Assembly (NCBI GenBank): GCA_019456185.1
Contig: VRUH01000001.1
Location: 167,785-231,784, forward strand
Length of the DNA: 64,000 bases
Reading direction: 5' to 3'
Origin: Candidatus Glassbacteria bacterium
Lineage (GTDB): Bacteria; Gemmatimonadota; Glassbacteria; GWA2-58-10
The notes under the pieces were generated by a model. That model searched no databases. It saw nothing but the letters and a program-made list of their open reading frames with translations, and had not been told where the DNA came from. Numbering within the stretch: the first letter of the stretch is position 1; every line of letters begins with the position of its first letter. Positions 17,158 through 25,253 of the stretch are shown in pieces. The position numbers and the translations under genes are program-made.

Positions 17158-17253
17158 CTTCTCTCTCTCCAGCTCTCAGAGTGAACCCGAATCTTCAAAT
17201 CCGGCTTAATAGTTTACAGGTTAACCGCCGAACGCGCAATTGGTTCGTGATCC

Positions 17254-18114
17254 TCACCGCAGCGGGCCGACGTACCCGGTGCTGATCACCACGTCGTCGA
17301 TCCAGTAGGTGCAGTCGTGCTCACAGTAGCCGATATAACAGCCGAACATCGCCATGTTGAGTTTCAGGCTTTCCACATCACGCCAGCGCATGCCGGTGAT
17401 GTGCATGATTTTTTCCCCGTTTACCCAGGCGGCCTGTTCGCCGTCCTTTTCCCCCGGTCGGTTGGTCTTGACCATCACCTCGAAACAGTACCACTTGTCC
17501 CGCTCGATTATCACGGGAGTGTCGGGGTAAAAGAAATTGCCCCAGTAGTAACCGTCGGGCGCCTGTTTCATTTCGGGCCAGTATGTGTAGAACGCCACCT
17601 GCCCGGGAGGATCGGTATCGGGCATTGGCTTGAGGTCCAGCGTGGTGATAAACCGGTCCTCGCCCGTGGGCCTGCGTCCGGCCCCGCCCAGGACCGACTG
17701 CGGATTATCGGGACGGCAGCCCCAGAACTGGCACCAGTGCATGCCCCGGCCCTGATCGAAATCACGGGCAAACTTGACGTACCAGCGAATATAGGTGGTA
17801 TCGTAGCCGGGCAGGAACCACGCCCGCAGCCAGCTGTCCGATTCCTTGTACTCGTGCCCCCGGATCAGCCTGGTTTCACCGGTTACGGCGTAGGTGGTAA
17901 TCCGATAGGATTTTTTCCCGCTGTGCACGTGCTCCGGCCGGGACTCGAAATCCCCGCGCTCCGGGTCGTTTTTGTAGCGTTCCCAGTTATCTCCGAGCGC
18001 GCCGGATTCGAAACCCTCGTCGATAATTATCTCGGCGGCCAGCGGCAGTGCGGCAAGTTGCAGGGCTGTCAGGATTGAAATCGCGATTCGACTCAAGCGT
18101 GAGTTGCCGATCAT
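17254..18114 (-). CDS. Secreted lyase-like jelly-roll protein
   Basis: A 286-residue exported protein with signal peptide ending ALPLAAEI. The body looks like a concanavalin-type beta-sandwich related to polysaccharide lyases (PL14/PL20-like): DEGFESGALGDNW at the N-terminal strand, then SYRI, YIRWYVKFARDFDQG, a WCQFWGC patch, and the ending CTYWIDDVVISTGYVGPL. Its closest relative in the window is the protein at 31260-32126, which shares FMPGYD/FLPGYD, RWYxKFA, WCYEVMV/WYCFEVMVK and the DDLVIST/DDVVIST end. Catalytic residues cannot be named with confidence. I chose ATG 18114; an ATG at 18141 is in frame but has no ribosome-binding site. Confidence 0.7.
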   Translation of the reverse strand: MIGNSRLSRIAISILTALQLAALPLAAEIIIDEGFESGALGDNWERYKNDPERGDFESRPEHVHSGKKSYRITTYAVTGETRLIRGHEYKESDSWLRAWFLPGYDTTYIRWYVKFARDFDQGRGMHWCQFWGCRPDNPQSVLGGAGRRPTGEDRFITTLDLKPMPDTDPPGQVAFYTYWPEMKQAPDGYYWGNFFYPDTPVIIERDKWYCFEVMVKTNRPGEKDGEQAAWVNGEKIMHITGMRWRDVESLKLNMAMFGCYIGYCEHDCTYWIDDVVISTGYVGPLR

Positions 18115-18195
18115 TAACTTGATTCCATGCTCTGGAGTCATGCAACAAACAAGTAAGTACCGGGCATTGTGACCCTAAAGACTTAACACCCGGCG

Positions 18196-18253
18196 GCCAA
18201 TTAAGCAAATATGAACTTATTCATATTATACCTATTTGGTTTTTAAAGATCAA
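18196..18253 (-). promoter_or_regulatory. Sigma-70-type promoter and palindromic operator of the lyase-like gene
   Basis: On the minus strand TTGATC (18253-18248) and TATAAT (18230-18225) are 17 bp apart. The palindrome ATATGAACTTATTCATAT (18209-18226) overlaps the end of the -10 box, exactly as at the GH20 promoter. The flanks also match that copy (GCCA-TTAA-CA before it, ATTA-AC--ATTTG after it). Both copies point the same way on the chromosome although the genes they serve diverge in direction. Confidence 0.62.
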
Positions 18254-18739
18254 TTGTTTTGCAAATTTCCCTTCACTTACTAAAGTATAATTCCGAGGAT
18301 ATATTCAGAAGCGTGTTTCATAACTGCTGAATTGCATGGAAGACAGGCCGGGGAGGGTTTGGAACCCGTCCCTGCGGCGGTCGAATTTTAAAAATGACCG
18401 GTTCTCTCGTTTTTTTATGCTTTACACTCATATCATTTCCATTTGAGGGTTATGAAACAACCACTAGTGTGGTGTCCCGGAAGTATAAGTAATAATTCGA
18501 CGCTCTGGCAATGGTCCGATCAACTCAAGCTGAAATCCCCCCTGCCCCCCCTTTGGCAAAGGGGGGAAGCAAATCCCCCTTGTATAATAGAGGGTAAGTG
18601 TTAGGATTGGTTGAAGCAACCGGGAAATCGTATCCCCCTTGGTCTGCGAAGACCGTTTTTAAGCTGGATCCCCGGTTGCCCCAGATTACTTCCCGAACAG
18701 TCACTAGAGCCGCCTCCGGCGAGCTCGTCTGCTGCCGGG
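18254..18739. other. Gene-free region with REP-like palindrome
   Basis: Nearly 500 bp without a supportable gene. It contains a perfect palindrome of the form CCCCCTTT-GGC-AAAGGGGG at about 18546-18566, with further runs of CCCCC nearby (AAATCCCCCTTGT, TATCCCCCTT). This resembles extragenic palindromes scattered in many bacterial genomes. A tract ending GGTTCTCTCGTTTTTTT near 18410 could end transcription. Short ORFs on both strands here show no protein character. Confidence 0.5.
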
Positions 18740-18836
18740 TCTCTCGATTCAAGAAGGGAAAGACGAGAGAATTTCGCTCAGAATCGAAAAAGAAGGCGAT
18801 CTTTATCGGTTTCATTTATAATATGGGGAATGGCAG
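18740..18836 (+). repeat. Upstream repeat element, copy A (before the MFS gene)
   Basis: Begins TCTCTCGATTCAAG, contains AATCGAAAAAGAAGGCGATC and ends ATATGGGGAATGGCAG, about 100 bp before the MFS start codon. It is nearly identical over the central 20-25 bases to copy B at 29307-29402 on the minus strand, and clearly related to copies C (21814-21910) and D (33112-33150). Each copy points toward the gene just downstream. Confidence 0.7.
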
Positions 18837-18933
18837 ATTCTGTTCTACCGTATCCTGACTGGAGCTTTTAAAGGCCGGTGAGTGCTGAATAACCGGCCGG
18901 GGAATCCTTTGAACCACTTTCGAAGGGAAATCA

Positions 18934-20292
18934 ATGGCCTTGAGCAGGAATGACGAACTCAGGAAATGGCAGATAAGGATCTTCGCCACAGCCTGGATCA
19001 CTTATTTCTCGTACTACCTCTGCCGCTACAATATGACACTGGCCAAGACTCCTTTCTCGGAAGCCTTCTCTTTCAGCGCGAGCGAGTTCGGCCAGGTGTT
19101 TTCGATGCTCACCATTTTCTACGCCGTGGGCCAGTTTGTTAACGGCCAGCTCGGAGACCGTTTCGGCGCGCGGACTATCTCCACCATCGGCGCCCTGGGC
19201 TCGGCGGTAATGAACCTCTGTGTTTTTGCTCTCGTCATGATCGCCTCACCTGCCCAGGCGGACCGGGGCAGCGTGCTGCGCTTCCTGCTGATCTTCTGGG
19301 GAGCGAACGGATTTTTCCAGGCGATGGGCTGGCCGCCGCTGGTGAGGCTGATGGCCTTCTGGTTCCCGGTCTCCGCGCGGGGAAAGGTAATGGGACTCTG
19401 GGGCACTTGCCTCCATTTCGGCGCCGCTGCGTCAGTTTTGCTGGCCACTTTTCTTACCGGCTATTACGTACAGAGCTTAAGCGGCGACTGGAGAATGGTC
19501 TTCCTGGTTCCCTCACTGATCCTTTTCACCATCGGTATCCTTTTCCTGATACTGATCAGGAACGACCCTTTGCAGCTCGGGCTCCCCTCTGTTGGTGCAG
19601 AAGAGCCGGGAGAGGAAAAAAGCGGCGCCGGGAACGGAAGGCGGACTATTTACCGGAACGTAATCCTGACTCTGAGTAATCCATATCTCTGGGTAATTGC
19701 TGTTGCATTTTTCCTGCTGGATGCGAACCGCTACGGATTCGTCAACTGGATGCCCGCCTACCTGGATGCGCACGCCGATGGTGAAGCGGGTACGCTGATG
19801 GCGAATTTCAAGAAGATCATGAAACTTTGCATTCACCCCCTCGCAGGGGCGGTTGGGGCGTTCACGGCCGGGTGGGCCACGGACCGGTTTTTCGGTGGCC
19901 GGAGAGCACCGGTGATTGTGGTGCTGCTTACACTGCTCGGGGTATTCTCGCTGACTTTCGCCTATATCGATCCCAATAATACTGTTCTGGTAGTAGTGGT
20001 CGTTGCCCTGGTGGGCTATTGCACTTACGGGCCTCACATGCTGATGGTCGGCCACGCGGCGCAGGACTTCGGGAAAAAGGAAGGAGCCGCCGGGGCGGCC
20101 GGTTTTATCGATGCAATGGGCTATTTCGGCGCAACAGTTGCCGGATGGGGGGCTGGAGCACTGATCGACAGGGCGGGCTACAAGGTGACTTTTGCCACAT
20201 TCGGCTCCACGGTATTCCTGGCCGCGGCCCTGGTCGCCGTGCTCTGGAAGGTCGGGCCCCGCTCAGTCAGGGAGCGGGGGAGACAGGTTTGA
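18934..20292 (+). CDS. MFS transporter, organophosphate:phosphate antiporter (GlpT/UhpC-like) type
   Basis: A 452-residue inner-membrane protein with about 12 hydrophobic segments. It carries the OPA-family early motif YFSYYLCRYNM, the MFS loop 2-3 motif GQLGDRFGARTI, and a large central loop (about 210-235) rich in Glu, Gly and Ser. GlpT, UhpT and UhpC of this family move or sense glycerol-3-phosphate or hexose phosphates, but many environmental members next to glycan genes have unknown substrates. Its stop codon overlaps the TTG start of the next gene (TTGA), so the two are co-translated. It follows upstream element copy A. Confidence 0.87.
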   Translation: MALSRNDELRKWQIRIFATAWITYFSYYLCRYNMTLAKTPFSEAFSFSASEFGQVFSMLTIFYAVGQFVNGQLGDRFGARTISTIGALGSAVMNLCVFALVMIASPAQADRGSVLRFLLIFWGANGFFQAMGWPPLVRLMAFWFPVSARGKVMGLWGTCLHFGAAASVLLATFLTGYYVQSLSGDWRMVFLVPSLILFTIGILFLILIRNDPLQLGLPSVGAEEPGEEKSGAGNGRRTIYRNVILTLSNPYLWVIAVAFFLLDANRYGFVNWMPAYLDAHADGEAGTLMANFKKIMKLCIHPLAGAVGAFTAGWATDRFFGGRRAPVIVVLLTLLGVFSLTFAYIDPNNTVLVVVVVALVGYCTYGPHMLMVGHAAQDFGKKEGAAGAAGFIDAMGYFGATVAGWGAGALIDRAGYKVTFATFGSTVFLAAALVAVLWKVGPRSVRERGRQV

Positions 20293-21383
20293 CCGACTCC
20301 GTCGAAAGATTCGAGCTCGCCCTGGCTCATAAAGAGCCCGACCGCGTGCCAATCGACTACTGGGCGGCACCCGAGATCACCCGGCGGCTGATCGATCATT
20401 TCGGGCTTTCCTGTCGGGAGGAACTGCTTCAGCACCTCGATGTGGACTTCCGCTACATCTCCGGTCCTGAATACACCGGCCCGAAATTGCAGTCAGCAGA
20501 GGACGGGTCCTGGAGGGTGGACCACTGGGGAGTCAAGCGGCTGCGGATGGAGCTCCCTTCCGGCGGGACTTACTGGGAAGTCAAGGACTTTCCGCTTGCC
20601 GCTGCCGGGTCGGTCGAGGAAATCAGGGACTATCCCGGTTGGCCCAGCCCGGACTGGTTCGACTACGAGTGTGTGCGCACCCAGGTGGCTGAGGCTCGAG
20701 CAACCGGAAAGGTCGTGGTCTTCATGGGCGACCGGATGAACCGCTGCGCTCAACTCAAGCCTGCGATGTACCTCAGGGGGATCGAGCAGATCCTGATGGA
20801 TTTCGTGCTGAACCCCGGGATCGCCGAGTGCATTTTCAGCCGCACCGTGGAGTTTTATCTCGAGTATGCGCGCAGGACGTTCGAGGCTGCGGGCCCGGGG
20901 GGGATGGATGTTTTCATGACCGGAGATGATTTCGGTACACAGAACGGGGAGATCGTCTCACCCGGGATGTGGCGGGAATTTCTGGCGCCGGGTTTCAGGG
21001 AATTTATCAGACTCGGGAAAAAGTACGGCTTCCATGTGGCGCACCACTCGTGCGGCTCGATTAAATCGATCATCCCGGATATGATCGATTGCGGACTCGA
21101 TATCCTTAACCCGCTTCAACCGGATGTCCGCGATATGGACCGCCGGGTGTTGAAAAGGCTTTTCGGGGAGAATTTAAGTTTCCACGGGTCGATCTCGATT
21201 CAGAAGACCCTGCCGTTCGGCACTCCGGACCAGGTCCGCAGCGAGGTGAAAGAGCGCTTTGAAACTCTTGGCCCCCACGGCGGCTTCATTTTCTGCACGG
21301 CGCATAACATCCAGGCTGACACTCCGCTCGAGAACATCACCACCCTCTTCGACTCCTACCGGGATTTCGGCCGGTACGGCTAA
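20289..21383 (+). CDS. Uroporphyrinogen decarboxylase-family (URO-D / MtaA-like) protein
   Basis: A 364-residue TIM-barrel protein beginning at a TTG that overlaps the transporter's stop; GGGGGAGA lies 6-8 bp upstream. It has the URO-D superfamily opening VERFELALAHKEPDRVPID, then VVVFMGDRM, the FMTGDDFGTQNG and SPGMWREFLAPGFREFI motifs, VAHHSCGSIKSIIPDMIDCGLDILNPLQ and the GSISIQKTLPFGTPDQVRSEV end. The HHSCG Cys/His suggest a metal site as in methyltransferase-type relatives (MtaA, MtbA) rather than haem synthesis. Family members of this type lie next to sugar genes in many soil bacteria; the substrate is unknown. The coupling to an OPA transporter suggests both act on the same compound. 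Confidence 0.85.
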   Translation: MTDSVERFELALAHKEPDRVPIDYWAAPEITRRLIDHFGLSCREELLQHLDVDFRYISGPEYTGPKLQSAEDGSWRVDHWGVKRLRMELPSGGTYWEVKDFPLAAAGSVEEIRDYPGWPSPDWFDYECVRTQVAEARATGKVVVFMGDRMNRCAQLKPAMYLRGIEQILMDFVLNPGIAECIFSRTVEFYLEYARRTFEAAGPGGMDVFMTGDDFGTQNGEIVSPGMWREFLAPGFREFIRLGKKYGFHVAHHSCGSIKSIIPDMIDCGLDILNPLQPDVRDMDRRVLKRLFGENLSFHGSISIQKTLPFGTPDQVRSEVKERFETLGPHGGFIFCTAHNIQADTPLENITTLFDSYRDFGRYG

Positions 21384-21487
21384 CAAAAGGCCCCGAGCCG
21401 ATCGATCACGTAATCGATTTCACTTGCCGGAGTAGCTCTTCCCAGACTGAAACGGACAGCTCCCATCCCGGCTACTTCCGGCAGTAA
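21380..21487 (-). pseudogene. C-terminal relic of a NifS/IscS-type cysteine desulfurase
   Basis: The minus strand reads 35 codons then TAG: ..PEVAGMGAVRFSLGRATPAS followed by EIDYVIDRLG. This is the conserved C-terminal (A)(V/I)R(F/L)SLGR.T...EIDY.I block of class V cysteine desulfurases. The rest of the enzyme (PLP lysine, catalytic Cys) is absent. The relic's stop overlaps the stop codon of the URO-D gene on the other strand. Confidence 0.75.
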
Positions 21488-21563
21488 ATTCTTTTTTCAA
21501 GATTCATGAATAATGCGGGGTTATACCCCTGTGCGGAGTGCATTTACGACAGCCAAAGGCGCC

Positions 21564-21738
21564 CCGCAATCGACGATTTCCATTGCGGGCAGGCCTGATT
21601 ATCATAGCACAGAGATAAAGCCGCTCAGCGGCTAAAGGCGGATTGTCTTTTTTTGCAACGTACCCCTCGATCCTCACTGCTCCACTACCCCCAAATGGCG
21701 AATTCCACTGTATTAACAGTGGGAGAACAGTCTCTTTT
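21564..21738 (+). terminator. Hairpins downstream of the URO-D gene, probable terminator at 21705-21738
   Basis: CCACTGT and ACAGTGG form a perfect stem (21705-21722), followed by a GAGA/TCTC mini-stem and a T6 run. A further hairpin lies upstream without a T-run (CCCGCAAT at 21564-21571 with ATTGCGGG at 21582-21589). No gene is supportable between 21490 and 22017 apart from repeat copy C. Confidence 0.4.
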
Positions 21739-21813
21739 TTCCTGCTCAGAGCCAGAAACTCATTGATACTCCTGGTGAGAACGGCTAATTTAGCATGAAA
21801 GTCAATAAAGAAA

Positions 21814-21910
21814 CTCTTGGTTCGGGACGGAAAAAGCGAAAGCCCGGCTCCAAAATCGAAAAAGCAGATTTAGATAATCTCTATCAACTTTGATTTGGTG
21901 AATGTCGGTA
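21814..21910 (+). repeat. Upstream repeat element, copy C (before the propeller-methyltransferase gene)
   Basis: A diverged copy: CTCTTGGTTCGGGACGGAAAAAG, internal AAAATCGAAAAAGCAG, then TATCAACTTTGATTTGGTGAATGTCGG split here as CAACTTTGATTT and GGTGAATGTCGGTA. Ends about 108 bp before the start codon. Confidence 0.55.
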
Positions 21911-22017
21911 TAAACCCTGATACTCTGTTCTCGGCCTCTGTCCCCGCCGGGACATACCGGCCGCCTGCCTGTTGGCAGCGGCCCGGACACATTCTCGCCA
22001 CAGGAGCCAAGCCCACC

Positions 22018-25000
22018 ATGCTCTCTGTCATTTCCTACGCCGCCATCCTGCTGCTTTGCGCAGCCTGCCCGCTCCGGGCGGATTGGAACCAGTATCGGGC
22101 CGATGCCACCCGCGGTGGATTCACTGCCGAGCCGCTGCCCGACAGGCTCTACCTCCAGTGGGTCTTCCATCCGGCCCAGCCCCCGGCACCCGCCTGGCGG
22201 GGAGTAGACACCCGCATGCCGTTTGATTACGCCTTCCACACAGTGGCCGCCGGGGGAAAACTGTTTTTCGGCAGCAGCGCCGACTGCAAGCTCTACGCCC
22301 TGGACGCGGAGAGCGGCAGGGAACTCTGGAGCTTCTTTACCGGCTCGCCAGTGCGTTTCGCCCCGGCTGTCCGGGGAGAGAGGCTTTACGCTCTCAGCGA
22401 TGACGGTTTCCTCTACTGCCTGTCGGCCGCCGACGGCCGGCTTCAGTGGAAAGTGCGCGGCGGCCCCGGCGGTGGCCTGGTGCTGGGCAATGACCATCTG
22501 GTCTCGCGTTGGCCCGCGCGAGGCGGGCTGGCGGTGGTTGGCGACACGGTGTTTTTCGCCGCGGGAATCTGGCCCAGCGAGGGGATTTACCTCCATGCCG
22601 TTGAGGCCCGCACCGGCGGTTCCATCTGGGTTAACGACAGCAGTGGGGGGATGGTGATGGACAAGCCCCACGGCGGAGCGCGAGCCAGAAGCGGAGTCTC
22701 GGCCCAGGGCTACCTGGCGCTCGACGGCACGACCCTGCTGGTGCCCACAGGCCGCTCGGTCCCCGCCGCGTTCGACAGCCACACCGGCCGGTTCCGCTAC
22801 TTCCACCAGCAGAACAACCGCTCGCTCGGTGGCTCCAGGGTGATGGCCACGGCGGGGTTCTTTCTGGCCGATGCCGGCAACTCACGCTCGACCGAGTTGA
22901 GAGCCGGCCCGCACAAGGCGCTGTTCCGCGCCTCGGACGGCTCGCGGGCGGCAGTCAACGAGCTGCACGCCACGGCGGTCGCCTGCACTCCCGATGGATG
23001 GCTCTACTGTTCCGACCGCTCCGGGTTTCATGGCTGGGACCTGGACAGCGCGTTCGAGCAGCGGCCGGTCCGTGACCGTAACGGCCAGGCCAGCCCCCGC
23101 GATTACCTCAAAGCTCCCTCGCTGAATATTCCAACTCCGGGTTTCACCGGCGGTGTATCGCTGATTGTCGCCGCAGACAAGGCGGTGATGGGTACGGCCG
23201 ACGGCCGCGTGGCCGTGGTGGACCTGACCGGTGAACGGCTGGCCTGGTCGGCGGCGATCGAGGGCCGGCCGCTGGGACTGGCCGCCTGCGGGGGCAAGCT
23301 GTTCGTCAGCTCGGACAATGGCTCGATCTACTGCTTTGGCGGAGAGGCGACTTCCGGGCCGGAACATATCCACCAGCCGCGGGTCAACGAGCCTTACGGG
23401 GACAACAGCCTGTACGAGCGGGCCGCACGCGAGATAATCGAGCGCACGGGAGTTACCGAGGGCTACTGCGTGGACCTGGGCTGCGGCGATGGCCGGCTGG
23501 CCTTCGAGCTGGCCCGGCTGACCAACCTGCGGATCTACGCCGTCGACCCGGACCCGGAGCGGGTGGCCCGCGCCCGCCGTCTACTCGATTCAGCCGGGCT
23601 GTACGGCACGCGGGTCACGGTCCACCTGGCCGACCCTCAGGCAACTGATTACCCGGATTATTTCGCCAACTTGGTTGTCTCCGCCCAGTCGGTCGAACAG
23701 GAAGCTCAAGCGTTCGCCGGGGCCGAGGCCCGGCGGCTGATGCGGCCCTGGGGCGGGATGAGTTGTGTGGGCCGGCCGGAGCGGATGGAACTCGAGCGCA
23801 GGGAAGCGCTGGCCGGGGCCGACCCCGAGTGGAGCCACCTCTACCACGATCCGGCCAACACGCTTTCGAGCTCGGACAGCCTGGTCGGCGGAAAACTTTC
23901 CATCCTCTGGTACCGGGACAGCGACCAGTTGATGCCCTCGCGCCACGGACGCGGAGTGGGGCCGCTGTTCAGCCGGGGTCTGCTGTTCGTCCAGGGGATC
24001 GACGAGCTGCGCGCAGTGGACGCCTACAACGGCCGCCCGGTGTGGTCCTACCCGTTGATGGACCTGATGAAGGCCTACGACCAGGAACACCTGGTGGGAG
24101 CCGCGGCCACCCAGGGCAATATCTGCCTGGAAGGCGACAGGCTCTATCTCCGCTCGCCGGGAAACCCGACCGACGGTGATTTCGCGGGCAAGAGCTGCCT
24201 GGTGCTGGACGTGGCCAGCGGTAGGAAAATCGCCGAGTACACGATCCCCGGCGACGATGAAAACAGTGAAGGCAGTAAATTCTGGGGCTACCTGGCCGTG
24301 CAGGACGGTATCCTCTACGGTTCGGTGGCGAACACCGATCACGTCCTCGAGTACTCCTACCGTGAGTCGGACATGAACAAGCTGTTCTCCGAGTCGAAGC
24401 GGTTTTTCGCCCTGGAAGCCTCCACCGGCGAGCGGCTCTGGAGCTTCACCCCCGAGCATTCGATCCGGCATAACGCCATCGCTATCGGCGGCGGCGCGGT
24501 GTACCTGATCGACCGCCCGCTGGCCGTCTCTGACGCGGTGGTGCGCAACCCCCACCGGGCAGGCAGGACCCTCACCCAAAGCGACCTCCACCCCGAGGGG
24601 ACCTTGCTGGCGCTGGACGCCCGCACCGGGAGCGAACTCTGGCGTTCTCAGGAGAAGGTTTTCGGCACCCTGCTGGTGTTGAGCAGCGAGCGGGACGTGC
24701 TGCTGATGAGCTACCAGGACACCCGTTTCAAGCAGGATTCTGAGTTTGGCGGAAAGATGAGGGCCTTCCGCGCCTCGTGCGGGGTAAGGCTCTGGGATGT
24801 GGGCATAGAGAAAAAGAAAGGCTACAACTACAGTTCCCGGCCGCTGGTTATCGGCAATACGGTCTACCTCGAACCCGGCGCCTGGGAACTGGAGACCGGC
24901 ATGCGCCTGGATTTCAGCATGGCCCGCTCCTACGCCTGCGGGATTATCACCGGCTGCCCGGAGATGCTGGTCTTCCGCTCGGCCACGATGGGCTACCTAG

Positions 25001-25164
25001 ACCTCACCCGCGGCGGCTCAACTGAGAACTATGGTGGAATCCGTCCCGGCTGTTGGATTAACGCCTTACCGGTAGGCGGGCTGGTGCTGATGCCGGACGC
25101 CACCGCCAGGTGTGACTGCAGCTACCTGATCAAGGCCAACATAGCGTTGGCGCCCACACGCTGA
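22018..25164 (+). CDS. Secreted PQQ-like beta-propeller protein with an embedded SAM-methyltransferase domain
   Basis: A 1048-residue exported protein. Residues ~25-450 form a PQQ/YrvM-type propeller with repeated blades such as KLYALDAESGRELWSF, FLYCLSAADGRLQWKV and IYCFGGEA. Residues ~455-590 are a complete class I methyltransferase fold: motif I VDLGCGDGRLAFELA, an acidic residue after strand 2 (IYAVDPDPERVARAR), motif II/III region (VTVHLADPQ), and LMRPWGG. Residues ~600-1040 are a second propeller (LRAVDAYNGRPVWSYPL, FFALEASTGERLWSF, LLALDARTGSELWRS). All is in one uninterrupted frame. AGGAG lies 10 bp before the ATG at 22018; an ATG at 21895 would remove the signal peptide. Proteins of this kind occur in planctomycetes; function unknown. 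An exported methyltransferase would lack obvious access to SAM, so the domain may bind another ligand. Confidence 0.82.
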   Translation: MLSVISYAAILLLCAACPLRADWNQYRADATRGGFTAEPLPDRLYLQWVFHPAQPPAPAWRGVDTRMPFDYAFHTVAAGGKLFFGSSADCKLYALDAESGRELWSFFTGSPVRFAPAVRGERLYALSDDGFLYCLSAADGRLQWKVRGGPGGGLVLGNDHLVSRWPARGGLAVVGDTVFFAAGIWPSEGIYLHAVEARTGGSIWVNDSSGGMVMDKPHGGARARSGVSAQGYLALDGTTLLVPTGRSVPAAFDSHTGRFRYFHQQNNRSLGGSRVMATAGFFLADAGNSRSTELRAGPHKALFRASDGSRAAVNELHATAVACTPDGWLYCSDRSGFHGWDLDSAFEQRPVRDRNGQASPRDYLKAPSLNIPTPGFTGGVSLIVAADKAVMGTADGRVAVVDLTGERLAWSAAIEGRPLGLAACGGKLFVSSDNGSIYCFGGEATSGPEHIHQPRVNEPYGDNSLYERAAREIIERTGVTEGYCVDLGCGDGRLAFELARLTNLRIYAVDPDPERVARARRLLDSAGLYGTRVTVHLADPQATDYPDYFANLVVSAQSVEQEAQAFAGAEARRLMRPWGGMSCVGRPERMELERREALAGADPEWSHLYHDPANTLSSSDSLVGGKLSILWYRDSDQLMPSRHGRGVGPLFSRGLLFVQGIDELRAVDAYNGRPVWSYPLMDLMKAYDQEHLVGAAATQGNICLEGDRLYLRSPGNPTDGDFAGKSCLVLDVASGRKIAEYTIPGDDENSEGSKFWGYLAVQDGILYGSVANTDHVLEYSYRESDMNKLFSESKRFFALEASTGERLWSFTPEHSIRHNAIAIGGGAVYLIDRPLAVSDAVVRNPHRAGRTLTQSDLHPEGTLLALDARTGSELWRSQEKVFGTLLVLSSERDVLLMSYQDTRFKQDSEFGGKMRAFRASCGVRLWDVGIEKKKGYNYSSRPLVIGNTVYLEPGAWELETGMRLDFSMARSYACGIITGCPEMLVFRSATMGYLDLTRGGSTENYGGIRPGCWINALPVGGLVLMPDATARCDCSYLIKANIALAPTR

Positions 25165-25253
25165 AAGTCAACGATCCCGGGTTTTGCCTGAATTTACTTC
25201 TATCTCGAAACGAACAGTTCGGTTTTCATCCTTGAATCCGTTTGAGAGGAATC

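Noticed and set aside
18525..18871. Several ORFs of 86-96 codons on both strands upstream of the MFS gene
   Set aside because: They cross the repeat element and the CCCCC palindrome, and their frames do not resemble proteins.
22018..25164. Possibility that the propeller-methyltransferase is two or three genes joined by sequencing error
   Set aside because: The frame is continuous, with no internal start signal or stop at either domain boundary, and both propellers show the same blade type.
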